DNA of 64,000 bases, from positions 1,927,057 through 1,991,056 of the forward strand of contig JADCRB010000053.1 in assembly GCA_021464245.1 (NCBI GenBank), given 5' to 3'. The notes below the pieces were generated by a model. The model saw nothing but the letters and a program-made list of their open reading frames with translations. It was not told the DNA's origin and ran no database searches. Below are positions 1 through 12,279 of the stretch, in pieces. The number at the start of each line of letters is the position of its first letter. Positions within the stretch are counted from its first letter, which is position 1. The DNA comes from Carallia brachiata. Its lineage: Eukaryota; Streptophyta; Magnoliopsida; Malpighiales; Rhizophoraceae. Made by a program: the position numbers and the translations under genes.

Positions 1-599
1 TTAAAAAATTTATTTTATAAAATTTATTTTAAGAATAAAAATTAAATTTAATCTAAAATATCAGTCATAATTTATATTTTACTTTGAATACTAATATTTT
101 AATATATTTATATATATATATAAACGTGTGTGTATATATATACACGTGTCCATATCGTGTCTTAATTTTTTTTAAAATTAACGTGTCACCGTATCTGTGG
201 GACCTAACTTATGGATAAGCATCCATCGTTTTCCAGAATAAAAATAAGATAGTTCATAGAGAGATCTTGATTTGTAAGAATCCTGGCTAAAATTATCATT
301 TTGCATGTGCCACAAATAAATTGCCATTTTAAGAAGCCAAAAAACAAAAATGATTACCATTTTGCGATTGTGCTGCCACCTGATAGAAAAGTATTACAAA
401 TACCTAATATTCCTTTTTTTTTGGGTTAAAGGCCCCATGTTATATTCTTATTTTAGAAACTGAATATGATTCCCACCCAAAAAAAAAAAAAGAAAAGACT
501 GAAAATGGCTGGAAATCAAAACTTTTGAATATGAGTCTCAGTATCACTGTGCTAGAAATTAGTCTCTAAAGAATAGCACCCCGTTACGGTGACCCAGCT
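1..599. other. AT-rich intergenic DNA, no gene seen
   Basis: Very AT-rich spacer with short TA/TG alternating tracts around 105-150. The short open frames here have no recognisable domain. I see no gene, RNA or complete mobile element. Confidence 0.6.
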
Positions 600-905
600 G
601 CACTGGTGGAAGAGCAAGAAGAGTATCCTCTATGGCATCAACTGCACGAGTTTAACCAAGAAATCAGCGCAAGAGTTATCCTCTCGTAGGACATGTTGCA
701 ATTCAAGACTCCTACTTTGATCACAAAGAGATTTTATGGCATTTAGTAGTTCCGCAAGAGGATGAGCCGCACCATAGTTGGAAGAGATCAAGTATAATAC
801 TTCAAGAGAATCCATTTCTAAGATCACCGTCCAAACCACGACGAATCCCTAAAAGCTCGGCTACCATGTTAGTAGTCACTCTAGTTGGTACCATGTAACC
901 TCCAC
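600..905 (-). mobile_element. LINE (L1-type) RNase H domain relic
   Basis: On the minus strand a 69-codon frame (839 to 630) reads as the C-terminal half of the RNase H-like domain (RVT_3 type) that ends the ORF of many plant L1 LINEs. It has an ILEMDSLEV-like strand carrying the catalytic-type Asp, then HPLAELL, and HVLREDNSCADFL near the end. Just upstream in a different frame (about 900 to 850) lies AELLGIRRGLD, the expected preceding helix, so the domain is broken by an indel near 845. No reverse transcriptase was seen next to it. This is a dead fragment. A host RNase H-like pseudogene is possible, since the same domain occurs outside LINEs. Confidence 0.6.
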
Positions 906-3248
906 GCCAGACTCCATTTTCATCTCACAGCAACCCATTCTCATCTGTTATGTATAAACAGATTTAGTCCATTGCTTTCTTATCAAATCTAAGAAGAAGG
1001 ACAAAGTAAAAACAAAAAAGGCACTTATACTACTAATCACGTGGTCTCGTAATAGGCTAATTAGACTTTTAATTTTAATAATTAGGATTTAAATTTTAAA
1101 ACCAGCCGATCAAAAAAAAAAGCACTTATTATTGAGACAAGCCTCAAAATCAAATAAATAACTACTAAATTATTTAGATCCTACAAAAAGGAGGGACAGA
1201 AATATAAAAGAAAACGAATGCTGGATGATTAAGTCAAAGGGTAGTTGCTATGGAATAGTAATTGGTTCAGCGAACGAGATGACGTCGTAAGCTGACTTGG
1301 GAATTTTCAGTTGGGAAATATTTAGAATATCTACTTCTCAGACCAAACTTAATTCATGACACAAAAGAATCAGATGAAAAGATTAATGTTGTAACACCAA
1401 TTAAATTTCAGATTAAGAATTTGTTGGGATTATTGTTTTACAGGATTAGTTTGTAAAAGTTACTATCAAAGTTGCTTAGTTTAAATTCATCGATCACAAC
1501 AAATTAAATTTCTTATTACTTAACTCCCAAAAACATATTAACTTTCACAATTCAAATAGCTATACCTATAGCCATAGCTACGGAAAGCTATTCTAATTTT
1601 ACAATTAGAATCACACAATGCCTATTTTCATTAGCAATTGTAACAATATAAAGTGCAAACATACCCTAACACTCTTACGCTGTCGCTTCCCCCAATTAAA
1701 AGAAGATTTAAGTGTGAATATAATTTTGAGTTTTACACTTATTAATACTATGGTCGGATTTGAAGGAGACTCATTCAAGTCTAACAGTATTTTAATGGTA
1801 GATCCTCTTTATAGTAAGATAGAATGAAAACATCAACAAGTGATTCTCGATATTGTTCCATAAGTACAATAACTAACATACTTACAATACATTTTTTAAA
1901 AATAAAAAATAGACCTAATGATTAGCAAAAATATTGTTGAAATCAGAGGATAATGAGCGAAAGATGCACTCAAAAAAGCAAAAAATGGGGAAAAGGCCCA
2001 CATGATTGTCAATAAATTATTTAACTTACAAATTTAAGGTATTGGTTGGTACGACGAATGGAAGGCATTCTAGTTTAAACTCGATACGTTTTTGGTCATA
2101 AATGGTTTATTATTATCTCAGAAAACCATTTAATCTAAAATGGTAGACCACTGACTTAGACCAAAAATGGCTCACACGTTAAACTTTTAACATGCATTAG
2201 CTACCATTAACAGCTATAAAGCGGGTAGACTAGCTGATAAGCAACAAAAAATATTGTTAAAATCAGAGAATACACTTAAAAAAAGCACGAAAAAATGGAG
2301 TAAAATTCCTATATAACTGATTAAGTAAATATGAAAAAACAAAGGGGTATTATATAAAGTAATTGATTGTCATATAAATTTTCTAATTGTGATTGACAAG
2401 GGACCGTTGCTTTCAACAATTTAACAGCTCAATGTCGCCATTAAGTGCTGTAAGATTGGAAAATAAAAAAGAAACAATGGATTATTACGTGGGTGTAAAT
2501 TAAAAAAAATTAATAAATATAAAATTTATTTAACAGTATTTAATAATTTATTTTTTTATTTTTTAAATTTAAATATTCAATAATTTATATTATTTTAATA
2601 TTATTTTGATCTTTATCTAAAGATTTTACCTAATATTTTTCAAATAAAAAATTTAGAAGTTGGTAAATGTTGCAAGTGTAACCCAGGACAGATACCCGTC
2701 AACTAGGTTTTGAGTGGGACCGCGTAAGGATATCATTATTTATTTATTGTTTTCAAATTATTGGTGACACAGTTACAATAACCCATCATCTCAGTTAATG
2801 CTTGGCTGGAGGACAAGGACAACATAAAATGGTACCTGGAGAAATTTAATCGAAATCTGAATGACCCACATTTTTTTTCCCTAAATACTTCCATAAGGTA
2901 TGGTTTTGATCAGAAACAGATTATCATACTTAGAGTAGATGGTTACCAATGACAAGTATTAGACTATTAGTACTAGAAAAGAGAGTCCAACCATTATGAT
3001 ACAGAACAATTGTCTTCCAAATAGGATTCAAACTCGAAAACTTGATTATTACCGAGTTAAAAGTTCATTGGAAGTTACATGTTCCTTGTTTCCCACAGTT
3101 GCTAAAAAATTATTGATGTTTTGCATTTTAAGGAAAGAACCATTTTATTTGTTAATTTTGTACTTAGTTTTTACAACTGAATAAGCCTAATCTTGTGTGC
3201 TTTTGTTATTTTAAATTATATAAAGTGTCGAAGTAAAACATGATATAT

Positions 3249-3289
<41 letters not shown>

Positions 3290-3635
3290 GGATTATAGCC
3301 AGTCTGATCTTCTTTGTCGTTGGAAAATAATTATTTTGATCCAAGATGAAAAAATAGTAATTATTATTGCTCTATTTTTAAAATTTCCTTTATACCTTAT
3401 TTTGCTCGAATAAAGACTTATTTTATAGAAGCATGGAACTTAGTACTGGCTTCGCGTCTTTCCTGATCTTGACTCATCTCTTATCGTGAAATAAATTTTA
3501 TATTACTCATGAAATTAATGATTCTTTAATTTTTTTAAAATAAAAAGACAGACAGTCCGATGACTTCACAATGCCACGTACAAGTCGGTGGTCGTCAATA
3601 TCGCCTATTAGTGCGACTAAGACAATGGAAACTCG
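906..3635. other. Intergenic DNA without a recognisable gene
   Basis: AT-rich spacer. All open frames are short (up to 69 codons) and lack domains or a codon pattern resembling the real genes in this window. A long (AT)n microsatellite lies at 3242-3287. AT-rich sequence at 2500-2640 resembles one arm of the inverted-repeat DNA at 4.0-4.35 kb and may be a decayed relative. Confidence 0.5.
3242..3287. repeat. (AT)n microsatellite
   Basis: About 46 bases of alternating A and T with one phase slip near 3259. Shorter TA tracts occur near 7320, 9760, 31150 and 63500. Confidence 0.9.
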
Positions 3636-3638
3636 ATG

Positions 3639-3946
3639 ATTTTTTTTTTTTGATCAAAAGAAAAATATTTACTGTAAATATATCAGTCATTAGATTTATA
3701 CATTGAGTCAAATATTATTTATTATATACCCATTTAACTTCATTTATATGAAGCGATATACCACTCGAATACTATTAAAACTGAGCGTGACTCCTCTAAA
3801 CTAGTCACAACAATTGTCGAATTTGGATTCAACAGCATGTAGAAGACTTTGGAAGTCATTGCTCTGCAGGTACAACTGCTAGGACTCGAACTCAGACTAT
3901 GAGTAAGGAAGTACGTTAGTTGGTCAATGAGACTACCACTTCGGGT
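3639..3946 (-). mobile_element. tRNA-derived SINE-like element with poly(A) tail
   Basis: Read on the minus strand from about 3946, the sequence begins tRNA-like. An A-box-like AGTGGTAGTCTCA is followed about 40 bases later by GAGTTCGAGTCC, which fits the RNA polymerase III B box (GGTTCGANTCC type). The element ends in a poly(A) tract, seen as a T run at 3640-3651 on the + strand. Body about 300 bp. GAAACT occurs next to both ends (3628-3633 and 3951-3956), a possible but short target duplication. The internal stretch around 3735-3830 resembles 10435-10520. I cannot name the family. A decayed tRNA pseudogene inside another repeat is the main alternative. Confidence 0.55.
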
Positions 3947-4014
3947 GACAGAAACTTTATGTTCGTGTACTTACCATTCATGCCAAATTGAGTAGGATAT
4001 CACTATCCAACAAT

Positions 4015-4350
4015 ATAATTTATGGTGCGTAAAAATAAATAATTTATTTAATAATTTATTTATTTTAATTTTAATTTTTAAATTTAATATATTTTTTATA
4101 ATTTAATGATCTAAATTCTTACATATTCACTTTGTTTTTATCATTGTGTAATTATATAGCTTTTCCTAATTAACTAATGTATATGATGGGCTAAAATATA
4201 TAGGAAAATATTAAATGAGATTTTCTTAGGTAAGATTAAAGTTAAATTAAAATGATATATATTGTTAGATAATTAAAAATAAAAAAATAAATAAATTGTT
4301 AAATATTATTAAATAAATTATATAAATATTTTAATGTTTCTTAAAATTAA
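4015..4350. repeat. AT-rich inverted-repeat (MITE-like) element
   Basis: The sequence around 4029-4100 (ATTTATTTAATAATTTATTTATTTT core) is matched in reverse complement by 4255-4335, giving a foldable element of roughly 320 bp with no coding capacity. Similar single arms appear near 2510-2600, 11795-11880 and 63520-63640, so this looks like a dispersed family. The low complexity makes exact ends uncertain. Confidence 0.45.
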
Positions 4351-5508
4351 ATTTTATAGTAAAGGTCAAATGTATTTAATGCACTAATGTGATGCTAATT
4401 AATAACGCAATCATCAAGTACTTTTTTTCCTTTTTTTTTTTCGCTTTTTTTATAAAGCATGTTTCGAAATTGACAAACATCATATCGGTTTCCAATCTTA
4501 ATTAAATCCGCTGGACTTTCTTTCATTTTCTTGTGTTTTGCAGATAGCAATTATCAAGCTCTTACCGACATGAAATAAAAAAAAAAACCCATTTACTTAT
4601 CAAACAACTTAATTATATCCATTTGATATTACAAAATTTTATATTCGGTTTGTGACTAAATAAATCTATAGCTCTGATTATTAAAAAAAAAAAAAAAAAG
4701 CTATAGCTCTGAGACAATTGATCCCTTTAATCAGCGATCAAAAGGATCCTGACATCATATAAAACTTTTATTTTAATTATATATAAGATCTTCCTACGTA
4801 TGCTTAGTATACCGAGCAATATATTAATCTTTTTTTGGAAAAATTAAAATTTAGATCTAAATGAGTATTATTTTAGAATCTAACACATAAAAATTATATA
4901 AGATTTGCTAAAAACTTTTTTGAAAAAAAATATTTATGTATGTACTACTGGACATAGGAAATATACATACCAAATATTTCCGTAATTTGTTGGCTGGAGT
5001 AAGATGTGAAAATAAATTTTGAATTGACCAACCACCAATCAGGAGCAAACAAAAAAATCTAAATTGGAAAGAATGGGCGCCCTGTGTTTCTCGTTTAGCT
5101 ATCCCACCTCACATGGCGTTGCCCCCACAATGTGTTAGGTTAGAATACAGTTGGGGTGATGATAAATTGAAAGTAAGCCATTTCTAGACAGAATGAAGCT
5201 CAACATCATCAGCATGCATATATATATCTGTGTTTGTTTAAAGGAGAAAAGCATCATTCTATCCAACTTCTTGTGAAATTGTAGATGCCTCTTTGTCACT
5301 AATATTTTGTTTATCTTGCTTTGTATCCCTCACTCTTTGCTACATAAGGCTAGCAAAATTGTACCTTAGAGTACATTAATTCTAAAATGCTTTCATAAAG
5401 TTAAAAAATTTCCATCTTCATTACAATATCATTTCTACAATCATTCTTTGCAATCTTTGGTGGGGTTTCAGCCCTCCACAAAGGGGGAGAAAAAAAAAAA
5501 AAAGAGAC
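4351..5508. promoter_or_regulatory. Upstream region of the lipase gene
   Basis: No gene is present. The last few hundred bases before 5509 should hold the promoter of the lipase gene. A TATA-like run (CATATATATATC) lies at about 5217-5230, beside a CATGCA (RY-type) hexamer. The stretch before the start codon is purine-rich (GGGGGAGA, poly(A), then AGAGAC). The transcription start cannot be placed from sequence alone, and the TATA assignment is an inference. Confidence 0.35.
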
Positions 5509-6483
5509 ATGTCTCACCCAATACACCAAGCCAATGAGGCAAGCCCTTACGGAGAGTTAACAAAAGAAGAGTTCTACAAAAAGCACCAAATCATCCATCA
5601 AGAAAGCTACATGTTCAACAAGAAGAACATGAGAATCTTCACTCAATCGTGGCAGCCGGATTCGATTCCCATCTCTCAATTGAAAGGGATTGTAGCTATG
5701 ATCCATGGCTACACATCTGAGAGTGGCTGGATCAATGAGCTGACGGCAGTGGCCATAGCCAAAGCCGGATACTTGGTTTGTGCACTTGATCTGCAAGGCC
5801 ATGGCTACTCAGATGGCTTGCCTGGTCACATCCCAAATATCCAATACATTATCAAAGATTGCATACAGTTTTTTGACGCTGTTAAGAACAGCCACCCCAA
5901 ATTGCCAGCTTTTCTCTATGGTGAATCTCTTGGGGGTGCAATTTCAATGCTTACGTGCATGAAGCAAGGATATGCATGGGATGGCTTGATCCTAAATGGC
6001 TCCATGTGTGGCATTTCTGCTAGATTTAAGCCTATTTGGCCATTAGAGAAGCTACTTCCTGTGGCAGCACTACTTCTACCTACTTGGAGACCAGTAGTCT
6101 CAAAACCTGTAAGCAACAGATCTTTCAAAGAGAAGTGGAAGAGGCAGCTGGTGGCGAGGAACCCGAACCGCCGGAGTTCAGGGAAGCCGCCGTTGGCGAC
6201 TGCATTGGAGATGTTGAGGGTTTGTGAGTACATAAGATTGCATTGCCATGAGCTAGAGGTTCCATTGCTGATGGTTCACGGAGAGGATGACTTGGTTTGT
6301 GACATTGAGTCTGCTAGGTATGTGTATGAATCAGCTGCAAGCAAAGACAAGACTTTGAAGGTGTTTCCCGGAATGTGGCACATGTGGATTGGTGAACCAA
6401 AGGATAAAGTTGATCTTGTGCTTGAAGCCATTTTGGCTTGGTTGGGTGACCATGCTCCCAAAGCCAAAGCCAGAATGCATTAA
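5509..6483 (+). CDS. Monoacylglycerol lipase-like serine hydrolase (alpha/beta hydrolase)
   Basis: A single uninterrupted frame of 324 codons. The family (plant MAGL / lysophospholipase / caffeoylshikimate esterase group) hydrolyses monoacylglycerols, lysophospholipids or related esters. Visible hallmarks: oxyanion-side HGY at residues 66-68; GHGYSDG at 97-103; nucleophile elbow GESLGG with Ser140; HGEDDLVCD at 257-265, where Asp261 aligns with the catalytic Asp; and GMWHMWIGEP with His291. The triad Ser140-Asp261-His291 is complete and correctly spaced, so the enzyme should be active. There is no signal peptide or clear membrane segment, so it is likely cytosolic or peripheral. Length and lack of introns fit the family. 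The ATG at 5509 is the first in frame and is followed by family-like N-terminal sequence (about 40 residues before the core). The GESLGG elbow and C-terminal GEP motif favour MAGL over unrelated esterases, but the physiological substrate cannot be told. Confidence 0.92.
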   Translation: MSHPIHQANEASPYGELTKEEFYKKHQIIHQESYMFNKKNMRIFTQSWQPDSIPISQLKGIVAMIHGYTSESGWINELTAVAIAKAGYLVCALDLQGHGYSDGLPGHIPNIQYIIKDCIQFFDAVKNSHPKLPAFLYGESLGGAISMLTCMKQGYAWDGLILNGSMCGISARFKPIWPLEKLLPVAALLLPTWRPVVSKPVSNRSFKEKWKRQLVARNPNRRSSGKPPLATALEMLRVCEYIRLHCHELEVPLLMVHGEDDLVCDIESARYVYESAASKDKTLKVFPGMWHMWIGEPKDKVDLVLEAILAWLGDHAPKAKARMH

Positions 6484-6528
6484 GTTCTCACAATCTCAAC
6501 CAAGTTTTAGGTGGATCATATGGTCCTT

Positions 6529-6534
6529 AATAAA
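6529..6534 (+). terminator. Candidate polyadenylation signal of the lipase gene
   Basis: AATAAA occurs 46 bases after the stop codon of the lipase gene, followed by a T-rich stretch. This suits a plant 3' end, but plant signals are degenerate and the cleavage site is not determined. Confidence 0.4.
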
Positions 6535-9183
6535 TCATTTTGGTTTTTTTTTTCCTTTTTGTTGAAAATAATGGGTTACATATCTATAACTTTTTGAGTA
6601 TTATTACAGCATTAGAGAAATCGACGTTTAAAATTTTGCTTCGAATACAATTACGTATTTATTTTTTGCAATTACATCTTCACTTTTATAACAAAAAAAT
6701 TTTATTATAAAAAGTGAAGACGTAGTTATAAAAAATAAAAATGTTATTATATTCGAGCAAACTTCCCAACGCAAATCTTTTGATTCTGTAATTTTTTTGT
6801 AACCTTTTTCATGTAAGAGAAGTGCTGCAAGCACGTCAGACCGAACTTTGACATGTTGAAATTTGATTTGTTGAATAGAAGCGTCTAAAAATGTGCTTGG
6901 ATGTTAGTTTCATTTAGCTAACAAGTCCCCATACGTGTTGGTGTTGGTTTATTCGTAGCGCTTGTGTCTTTCTTTATGGATTAATTCACAAGTACAACTT
7001 AATAGTCCCTCAATATAAAATTTAGAGTGAGATTTAGGTTCGAATGCAGATCTCACTCATCATTGAAACTCCCCACCGAACCCCCCAAAAAAAGAAAAAA
7101 AAAAACCTCGGTCCATGTTTTTTTTTTTTTTTGGCTTAATTTACTTGTGATTTGCTTTGGAGAACACTATCAGATTCATTTCAATTGTTTGTTTACCAAA
7201 AAAGGCCCCATTTCAAAGCCAATTAATAGGGGAGACCATGCATTTACTACGTATATGTAAACATTAAACACAAATTTAAATGCATATACAATCAATATTA
7301 TTCTGTTGTCCTTCACATGCTATATATATATATATATATTTTTTTTGGTACACTTCATCGTACTTTTTTTCTTTTGATAATGATATATATACGTAAAAAG
7401 TACAGAATATACTAATAATTAAATTTCTGGAAAAAGGAATACGAGGAAGGACGCTAATTAACCATGAATGATAAGCACAAAAAAAGAAAAATTCACTTTT
7501 TCGTCAATGAGTCGGACGTTGGACCTAAAAATACTTCCAATATCAAACCCCCCAAAAAAAATTTGAGTATATTTGATAAATTTAGAACTTTCCATGGTAA
7601 ATGTTTATAGATAGAGAATGTATCAAATTAATAAAAAAGCTATAAACTCATGAAACATTTATTCATAAACGCATATTACTATCAATTTTTGAAAATATAC
7701 TATCTATGTATTACTTTACAACAAAAAGTGGGAAACATTTTTATGTATTAGTCTTAGAGATAATAATTAACTAGTTTTTTTCCCGATATTTTAATTTTAT
7801 TGTTTTGTGTTAAAAAGTTTGTTTATTACAAAAGAATTAAATATGCATAAGGAATTTTTTTTTTTTTAAAAAAAGTGTTGGACATCCTAACAGATTTTAT
7901 TAAAACAGGAAAAATCAAGCAGAAAACTGTCAAATAAGATGGCGATAAATATTTAAACTAAATATTCATTACAAAAAAAACGCAAGATGAAATGATGAAA
8001 AGAATCCGGAGACATAGCTAGAATTAGAAGTAAAACATAAAACAATAAAATGATATTACGTCAATATAATTTATAGTTATACTATAATTTCACATAATGC
8101 TAACTTACGTGATAAAGTTAATTAATAAAGTTAACTATTTTAAAGAAGAAAACAAAAAGTCTCTTGTAGAAATTGGGCAAAAAATTACAAGAAGATAGTC
8201 ATGTGACAATGCTTTGTTATAGGCCTTATATATATAGATAGATAAATATACAGTAAGTTATAGCATAATTTAATAAATGCAAGTGATTAATAATAGCTAA
8301 TGTAGCATTACTTGACAAAAATACATATTTGCAAGTTTTTCTTTTACCCAATGTTCATTGATTAAATTTAGAAGTTTCAGAGGTGACCACATGTTAAAAT
8401 ATTGGTACTCAAAACAAATTTTGTGCATTTAGTAAAACGTTTCCTATATTTGCTTGCAATTGATATTATTACCAAAAGGCTTAAACACTCTTCTACTAGT
8501 AACTTATTTGTAAACTATCATCCACAGACCATAACATTTTGTTTATTGCTTTCTTGGGTTCCGTAATATATTCAGAAAACCAAATTGTCCTCAAAAGAAT
8601 GAAAGGTTCTGATTGAAAAATATTGACAATTAGTTAAAAATTTGATAAATGGAAAAAATGACCTGATGGTCCATAGTTCAATTATGTCCATCCACATCCA
8701 AGATTACAATATTAAACAATCCAGGGCACAACAGACATGTAAGTCAGAGTAATAGTTACACAGGTAGCTATTCATTAAGCTATTGGATAAATGAGGCTTG
8801 ACTAAAAGACACCAAAGTTATGTTACAAAGAAAATGCAAAGTTAGGGTCAGATGTGTGCAATTACAAGCAAAGAGATCACTAAAATCTAAAGTCCAAACT
8901 ATCAAAATGAACTTTTATATACAATTTTCATTTCAAGGGTTCCAATTTTATATATTTAAATAAACACACCATCTACTAGAGATCCAAGATGCTAAACAAA
9001 TTTAGTCAATAGTTTTGTTTCACATCCTTGTAAAATAAACGAAGTGCTTAACTAGAATTTCAAACTTACTTCGGCATCAACACACAATTTCTTGTTATGT
9101 TTTTTCTTTGTTCTTTCTTTGCTTTTTCGAAAAACTAGGACCAACGTCCAAAGATTGTATTAGAACGGGATGTACAAACTGAG
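6535..9183. other. AT-rich intergenic DNA, no gene seen
   Basis: Only short open frames without domains. Around 6640-6740 there is a short hairpin-like stretch (arms containing TTTTTATAACTACG-like sequence). Poly(A)/poly(T) tracts and a TA run at 7320-7340 are present. No recognisable transposon protein or RNA gene. Confidence 0.5.
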
Positions 9184-9300
9184 GGGGTGTTTGGTGTTGA
9201 TGTTGATAATTGTTGTTGCTGATTTCTCATTGTTGTTGCTATTGCTGTTGTTAGTTGTTGTTGCTAGTTGTTGTTGCTGATGAATATGAAATCATAATAT
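9184..9300. repeat. Terminal fragment of a hAT-like non-autonomous element, (TTG)-rich
   Basis: Begins GGGGGTGTTTGGTGTTGATG and continues with repeated TTGTTGTTGCT blocks. The reverse complement of 14640-14734 has the same style (terminal GGGCTCATTTGGTTTA then TTGTTGTTGATTGCTG), so both look like ends of one element type whose termini resemble hAT-type TIRs. A partner end for this copy was not clearly found; GCAACAGCAA at about 10197 is a weak candidate. Confidence 0.4.
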
Positions 9301-12279
9301 TTAGTTAAATTAATATTACTAGTTACTAACTAAATAATAAAATGACCATTTTAAACATTATATTTCCTTATAACAAAATTTATTAAATGTGGCTAAGATT
9401 AATTAAAATTAATAATAAATATATAAAAAAATTAAATGAAATATGATTATAGTAAAAAAAAACTTTGAAATGTACTTGAATTTATTGTTTTTCTCACAAA
9501 ATTGTCTAAAAATTAAAAATTTAAATTATTCAATTATTTTGAAATCTTTTTCTATCTTACAATAACAAAGTCAATAACTAGTAGCATAGAAACAAAAATA
9601 GAAGAAATAAATAAAAAAAAATGGGCCCACTTGCGTCCTGTCTTCCTGTGCTTGTACAGTTCATATACATTAAAAACCAAAAACAATTCAATTTGTACAG
9701 TAATTGTGCAGTACCATGCTCTTCCCCGTCCGTTGTCTTATTGTGCTTTGTGAGGGTTTGTATATATATATATATATATATATTAAAAAAAATCTTGGTG
9801 TCTGGTTTTAGGTAGTTTTCATAGTTGTATATACGATATTATAAAAGAAATTATACGATGTGTTAAAAAGATTATCCGATGTGTAAAACATTTTTAATTT
9901 TTAAAAGTTAGTTATATGTTATATACTTTTTGTGACACGTAATAACAAGTCATTAAAAAATTTTGATTTTTTATAATTAATTACACATCATATAATTTCT
10001 TATAACACGTCGTATAATTTTTTCATAATTTCTTTATTTTATCGAATAATTTTTCTATTACATTGTATACAATAGCCATAGAAACTACATGAGGATAACA
10101 GCCACGAAGTCGGTCCATATTATTATCAGCTGTTAGATAAAAAAAAAACAAGTTTATCTTGTTTTTTCGATTAGCAATACTTTAGGGAGGTTATCAGCAA
10201 CAGCAAATCTTACAAAAAAAAAAAAAAAACCGTACATTATTTATTTTTCTTTTTGGTCTCCAACAACCAATAGTAACCTGCATTAGTAAAATCAAACACT
10301 TCCTTAATCAGAAGAATGGAAAATTATAATCTTTTTTGAGAAAAAAAAAAGTGCTTGTAGGTGTGTTTATTACAGTACTTGTGGGTTGAAATTGGTATTT
10401 GTACCGTTATTATTCCTTATTTAATTACCCTAAAAGGGTATATCCATCACTTGAATATTACTGAATCCGAACGTGACTTTTCCAAGTTGACTACGGTATT
10501 AACAAGTTTGAAACCAACACTGTATGGTGCACAAACAAGATGGCAAGTAAGAGAGACAATCGCCTCCAAAATGCTAACGCTGGGACACAAATCCAATTCA
10601 AATATGAGAAAAGTGCATCGAATCATTACTAAATTATTATTTTGCATGTTTTGAAAATTATAGATCATTGCTCAAATTTTGGTACATTGAATTTATAGTG
10701 GGGCAGATTCTTGTTAAAGGTGATTGTGGTGTTTCACTTATTGACACACCAATTGCATTAGCTGGAGCTCTATTATGTGCTTATGCCCTCATAACAATGT
10801 CCAATGTTCACCCTATTTTGTAGATTTTGTAAAGTAACTCTAACTAATGTTGCTTAGAGTTTAATGTTTTTTTAATAATAATTTCTGAAAGAACTACTGC
10901 CAACCTAGAGTGACCTACATCAAAGCTTCGCAATCAATCACTAAAACAAAGAAATACAAATTATTAGGATCTTTATTAATACAAATCATTAAGAAATACA
11001 AACGAAGAAATACAAATTTTTAATACCCTTATGATCTTTATTAATTATTTGCCAGGTATGGTTAGGTTGTCACGGAAATACAAATTATTAACCTCAATCA
11101 ATGATTTTACGCTGAATTAAGCTTTGCAACTTGAAAATAAAAGTTATATACGTGCTCCAAATTAGGGGGTATTAAATAGATATTGTGGGAAAAAGAAAAA
11201 CAAAACGAATGGGGAGACAAAAATGAAAAAAAAAATGATAGAAATTGCGGGACACTCTCTTGCCATATTTCCAAAATATTGTGCAATGGTTTTTTGCACT
11301 GAAAATTATCCATGATAATTTATATGCACGACAAAAAGTAAAATTTTCCAATTCCATTATCCAATTTCTTGATGTATAAAATAAATTTTTTAAATTTCAA
11401 AAGCTAAATGACATTAGTATCATTATATATCATTTTACCCAGAAAAAGATTATTGTTCTAACAAAGCTGAAAAATAATTTCTTAATATCTAAGTCATTTG
11501 ATTATTTCACAACAATAAACAATATCAATTCAACCACATTGTTTTTTAATTCAACGGTAACAATGATCAATTGCACTAATCAGTAATTAATAATAACAAA
11601 AAATAATAATAATTAATAACAAATAAACAAAACAGACACAAAGTCATAAAACATCGTCCAATCCACATCACATTAAGTGAGAATTTAAAGTGCACTTAAT
11701 TCATCTGCAATCAAAGTTGTTGATAAAAATTAAAAGTTGAGTAAAACTACTAAGACACGTTTAGTGAGATATACGAGAAACACGCGATTAATTCAATAAT
11801 ATCTAATGATTTATTTACTTTTTTTAAAAAAAAAATTAAAATATATTTTTCACAATCTAATAATTTAAATCATTACACACTCATCGCACGTCTAACAATT
11901 GATCCTCTAGGAATGACCGATTAGGCCAATGTGACCAAGCATTTTCAAATGGCATTTACTTCCAGCTCGATTGATTGGAATTGGGCCCAAAAAAAAAAAC
12001 ACAAAGGACATTGGAAGGTAACAACTGCCAACCGTCTTCTACCAAAGCAATTAACTACCAGTCGAAGTTATTGAGGTGGTGGTGTGGATACCATGGATGC
12101 TACGAAGCACTAACACGGCTCTGAAGGAGAGCCTTCCACATGGTTCTCAATTCCAACACGGTAAAACATATTGTCTGTATAAGCAAAGATTTGCGCATGT
12201 GAAATGAATTTGATACTGAATTTGAAACTTATAACTCCCGACTATCGTGCGCCGATATTTCTTATCGTACAAAAAGAGT
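9301..12279. other. AT-rich intergenic DNA, no gene seen
   Basis: No convincing coding region. The 97-codon frame at 10361-10654 overlaps sequence similar to the interior of the SINE-like element at 3639-3946 and is not a gene. A (TA)n tract lies at 9762-9781. The stretch 11780-11890 resembles an arm of the AT-rich repeat at 4015-4350. Confidence 0.45.

Noticed and set aside
5557..6467. Open frames on the other strand and in other frames over the lipase gene
   Set aside because: They are shadows. Only the 324-codon frame contains the catalytic motifs and family length.
10361..10654. 97-codon frame as a gene
   Set aside because: It overlaps sequence similar to the SINE-like element at 3.6-3.9 kb, has no domain, and an equally long frame runs on the other strand.
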